Shown here piece by piece: positions 5,362 to 7,704 of a stretch of 7,704 nucleotides of DNA. Below the pieces are notes generated by a model. The model was not told the origin of the DNA and did no database searches. It saw nothing but the letters and a program-made list of their open reading frames with translations. This DNA comes from JBHPCZ01 sp042573625 (GTDB taxonomy: Bacteria; Desulfobacterota; Desulfobacteria; Desulfobacterales; UBA11574). How positions within the stretch are numbered: position 1 is the stretch's first letter; the number at the start of each line of letters is the position of its first letter. Position numbers and translations under genes: made by a program. The stretch spans positions 1 to 7,704 of the forward strand of contig JBHPCZ010000145.1 in the NCBI GenBank assembly GCA_042573625.1, written 5' to 3'.

Positions 5362-7452
5362 GTGATATCAGCTGTTTTATTTATGTTGGGTCTCGGAGCA
5401 CTCTGCGGTGGTATGCTCTGTGTGGCTTCAAAAGTCTTTTATGTATATGAAGACCCGAGAATCGCCGACGTCGAAGGATTTACGGCCGGTGCCAACTGTG
5501 GTGGCTGCGGATACGCCGGATGTGCGGCTGCGGCGGTTGCTGTCGTTGCCGGTAAAGCACTCCCCAGCGTCTGTATTGTTGCCGGAGCGGAATCCGCCTC
5601 AAATATCGCCGCTGTCATGGGTATGGACCCCGGAACCGCGGAGCTCTTGCTGTCGTACAACACCTGTACCGGTGGCGATCGGGCAGAGGTGAAATACGAC
5701 TACATGGGGATAAACAGCTGCCAAGCCTTGTCCGCCCTCTTCGGCGGTCAGCGGGAATGCCCGGTGGGATGCCTCGGCATAGGCGACTGTGTAAAGGCAT
5801 GTATTTTTGATGCGTTGAAGATCGGTCCCCATGGATATCCGGTGGTCGATGAAATGAAATGTGTCGGGTGCGGCGCGTGTGAGAAGGTCTGCCCCAAGGA
5901 TATCATGGCCATCAAAACCATGTCTCAAAAACTGCTTCACCTCAACCAGTTCGATGACCGCATTGCCCCCTGCCAGCAGACATGTCCTGCTGAAATCGAT
6001 ATCCCCAAATACATTACGCAGATCAGAGAGGGAGATTACGAAGGCGCGGTGAATACGATCCGGGAACGAAACCCCCTGCTGCTGTCCTGCGGACGGGTCT
6101 GTCCCCACCCCTGTGAGGATTATTGCCGTAGGGGCATTGAAGACGAAGCGGTTTCCATCAACCAGTTGAAGCGCTTTGTGGCAGACTACGAGATGAATTC
6201 AGGGAGCCATCTCCCCATATCCTGCGCACCTTCCACGGACAAGAAAGTAGCGGTGATCGGCGGCGGGCCGGCTGGATTGAGCTGCGCGTTTTTTCTGCGC
6301 CGCCTGGGCCACAGCGTCACCATATTTGATGCGAATCCGAAACTCGGCGGAATGATTCGTTACGGCATTCCTGAGTATCGCCTCCCCAAAGAGGTGCTGG
6401 CATGGGAAGTCCAGGGCATTTTGGATCTCGGCATCGAATGTAAAACCAACGTAACCCTGGGCCGCGATTTTGAAATCAGCTCACTGGTTGCGGCTGGATA
6501 CGATGCGATATTCCTCGGGATCGGTGCGTGGAAAGATTACACGCTGGGTGTGGAAGGAGAGGACCTTGACGGGTGCTACACCGGCATTAATTTCCTGACA
6601 AAATTTGCCAGAAACCAGCAGGGGGACGGGATTGGCGAAGCGGTTCCCATCGGAAAAAAATGCGCGGTGATCGGGGGTGGAAACACGGCCATCGACTGCG
6701 TCCGAACCCTTGTTCGCCTCGGCGCCGACGAGGTGTCGATTGTGTACCGCCGGACCCGCGCTGAAATGCCCGCGAACATGGTTGAAATCGAGGCGGCGGA
6801 ACATGAAGGCATCCAATTTCACTTTCTGGCCGCACCGACCAGGGTGATCGGCGATGAAGAAGGAAAAGTCGTCGGGCTCGAATTTCTGAAAATGGAACTG
6901 GGGGAGCCGGATGCCAGCGGAAGACGCCGTCCGGTGCCGATCGAAGGTTCCGAAACCATTATGGACATCGATATGCTGATCACCGCCATCGGCCAGGGGC
7001 CGGATGTCTTTTTCAGGGAAGAAAGCAAAAAGCTGGTCGAGGATTTGGAGATCACCCGCTGGAGCACCATCGATTCCAAGGACCCCGTGGCGCTCCAGTC
7101 GAGCATTCCTTACATCTTTACCGCCGGGGATGCGGCAACCGGAGCATCACTGGTGGTCGAGGCGATCGGCGGTGGTCGACGGGCGGCCCGATCCATCCAT
7201 CAGTACCTTGCCGATGAAGCGGTATCAACGCCGGAGAAAACACTCTTCAAAAAACACATCCCGGTATCGATTTTCGAATCTGTCAGCGGAATCAAACAGT
7301 CTGATCGGACCCAGATGCCGGAGCTTCCGGTGGATGAGCGGATCAAGACCTTTGATGAAGCCGACCTGGTGATCAGTGAAGATGAAGCGAAACATGAATC
7401 CCATCGCTGTCTGAACTGTTGTCTGATCTGCTACAACAAAGACGTTGCTTAA
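5362..7452 (+). CDS. rnfB: RnfB fused to a GltD/NfnB-like FAD/NAD(P)H iron-sulfur oxidoreductase
   Basis: The 696-residue protein has two halves in one unbroken frame. Residues 1-185 are RnfB, the ferredoxin-accepting subunit: a membrane anchor at 2-24, the ANCGGCGYAGC motif (C46, C49, C54, with C71), then a two-cluster ferredoxin region with C133, C137, C143, C147 and C167, C170, C173, C177. Residues from about 200 resemble the glutamate synthase small subunit and the large subunit of NfnAB: an iron-sulfur domain (C204, C208, C243, C247, C251, C255, with the CGRVCPHPCE motif), an FAD fold with GGGPAG at 300-305, an NAD(P)H fold with GGGNTA at 438-443 followed by YRRTRAEMPA, and a final FAD-contact AGDAATGAS at 588-596. 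The tail has C683-x2-C686-C687-x2-C690. Usual RnfB is roughly 180-330 residues. The fused part probably exchanges electrons with NAD(P)H on the cytoplasmic side; whether NADH or NADPH cannot be told. Confidence 0.93.
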   Translation: MISAVLFMLGLGALCGGMLCVASKVFYVYEDPRIADVEGFTAGANCGGCGYAGCAAAAVAVVAGKALPSVCIVAGAESASNIAAVMGMDPGTAELLLSYNTCTGGDRAEVKYDYMGINSCQALSALFGGQRECPVGCLGIGDCVKACIFDALKIGPHGYPVVDEMKCVGCGACEKVCPKDIMAIKTMSQKLLHLNQFDDRIAPCQQTCPAEIDIPKYITQIREGDYEGAVNTIRERNPLLLSCGRVCPHPCEDYCRRGIEDEAVSINQLKRFVADYEMNSGSHLPISCAPSTDKKVAVIGGGPAGLSCAFFLRRLGHSVTIFDANPKLGGMIRYGIPEYRLPKEVLAWEVQGILDLGIECKTNVTLGRDFEISSLVAAGYDAIFLGIGAWKDYTLGVEGEDLDGCYTGINFLTKFARNQQGDGIGEAVPIGKKCAVIGGGNTAIDCVRTLVRLGADEVSIVYRRTRAEMPANMVEIEAAEHEGIQFHFLAAPTRVIGDEEGKVVGLEFLKMELGEPDASGRRRPVPIEGSETIMDIDMLITAIGQGPDVFFREESKKLVEDLEITRWSTIDSKDPVALQSSIPYIFTAGDAATGASLVVEAIGGGRRAARSIHQYLADEAVSTPEKTLFKKHIPVSIFESVSGIKQSDRTQMPELPVDERIKTFDEADLVISEDEAKHESHRCLNCCLICYNKDVA

Positions 7453-7469
7453 CTTCACATAGAACAACC

Positions 7470-7513
7470 CAAAGAGGGCAGAGCGGAAATCGCTCTGCCC
7501 TCTTTGTTTTTTT
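7470..7513 (+). terminator. Strong intrinsic terminator ending the rnf cluster
   Basis: AAAGAGGGCAGAGCG at 7471-7485 is the perfect reverse complement of CGCTCTGCCCTCTTT at 7491-7505, with a GAAAT loop; an extra C-G pair closes the base. Seven T follow at 7507-7513. It lies 17 bases after the rnfB stop and marks the end of the transcription unit. Confidence 0.95.
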
Positions 7514-7581
7514 AATCCCTATTATTGTCCCAAGCAGTTTAATTCAATCGCTGTTAAAGATTGCATGCCGGTTGAGATAGG

Positions 7582-7629
7582 ATCTATATTTCAAATAGAT
7601 TGATCGGTTTCTTGGAATGTAATTATAAT
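7582..7629 (+). promoter_or_regulatory. Possible promoter with an adjacent inverted repeat, for a gene beyond the window
   Basis: TATAAT at 7624-7629 is a perfect -10 sequence. TTGATC at 7600-7605 is a fair -35, 18 bases upstream. Directly before the -35 lies an ATCTAT (7582-7587) and ATAGAT (7595-7600) inverted repeat that could be an operator. The region is very AT-rich, so chance matches are likely. No supported start codon follows within the window. Confidence 0.3.
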
Positions 7630-7704
7630 AAAATTAAATGATTGTTAAATAATTGAGGGGTCGGGGAGTTTTTATCATTAAGCTTTATAAATTAGCGAAA
7701 TGGG

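Noticed and set aside
5900..5975. Possibility that the RnfB-GltD fusion is a sequencing or assembly error joining two genes
   Set aside because: The frame runs through without stops, there is no ribosome site or start codon suited to a separate second gene at the linker, and the codon use looks the same on both sides. I therefore accept the fusion, subject to read checking.
7643..7704. Possible gene start near 7700 (ATG) after a G-rich stretch at 7655-7668
   Set aside because: The G-rich stretch is more than 30 bases from the ATG, no ribosome site lies close to it, and only a few bases of coding sequence would be inside the window.
1..7704. CRISPR array, tRNA, rRNA, insertion sequence or riboswitch
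   Set aside because: No direct repeat series, tRNA-like cloverleaf, transposase motifs, terminal inverted repeats or riboswitch-like leader could be seen by reading both strands.

Overview
This window carries a complete rnf gene cluster in the order rnfC-D-G-E-A-B, all on the + strand, with a small membrane-anchored multiheme cytochrome c gene in front of it. The genes are tightly packed, with overlapping or touching stop and start codons, and the cluster ends at a very strong intrinsic terminator. The gene order, the upstream c-type cytochrome and the style of the proteins suggest an anaerobic, probably sulfate-reducing member of the Desulfobacterota (Desulfobacterales-like). That placement is inferred from gene content, not from a marker gene.

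Layout. 1-574: two pieces of one FemAB/GNAT-like (DUF482, COG3146) gene facing in opposite directions. The middle of the protein is on the - strand and the C-terminus on the + strand, so the gene is broken by an inversion or by a chimeric join. 575-764: non-coding, with a possible promoter and weak inverted repeats. 765-1223: five-heme cytochrome c with an N-terminal membrane anchor. 1222-1250: intrinsic terminator between the cytochrome gene and rnfC. 1291-7452: rnfC, rnfD, rnfG, rnfE, rnfA and an enlarged rnfB. 7470-7513: terminator. 7514-7704: AT-rich non-coding DNA with a possible promoter for a gene beyond the window.

How the genes work together. Rnf couples electron flow between ferredoxin and a second carrier (classically NAD+) to ion pumping. 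RnfB receives ferredoxin electrons, RnfA/RnfE hold the intramembrane iron-sulfur centre, RnfD/RnfG carry flavins, and RnfC normally holds the FMN/NADH site. Three things depart from the textbook complex. (1) RnfB is fused in frame to a whole GltD/NfnB-like FAD- and NAD(P)H-binding iron-sulfur flavoprotein, giving 696 residues. (2) The glycine-rich FMN/NADH loop and the acidic ECEP-type motif expected in RnfC are not recognisable. (3) RnfD lacks the Ser-x-Ala-Thr-Pro segment whose Thr normally carries covalent FMN, while RnfG keeps its SGAT site. With the cytochrome, this suggests a rewired Rnf in which the pyridine-nucleotide site sits on RnfB and a periplasmic cytochrome may exchange electrons on the other side. 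This is the most interesting hypothesis in the window. It may be a trait of the lineage rather than of this genome alone; I could not search.
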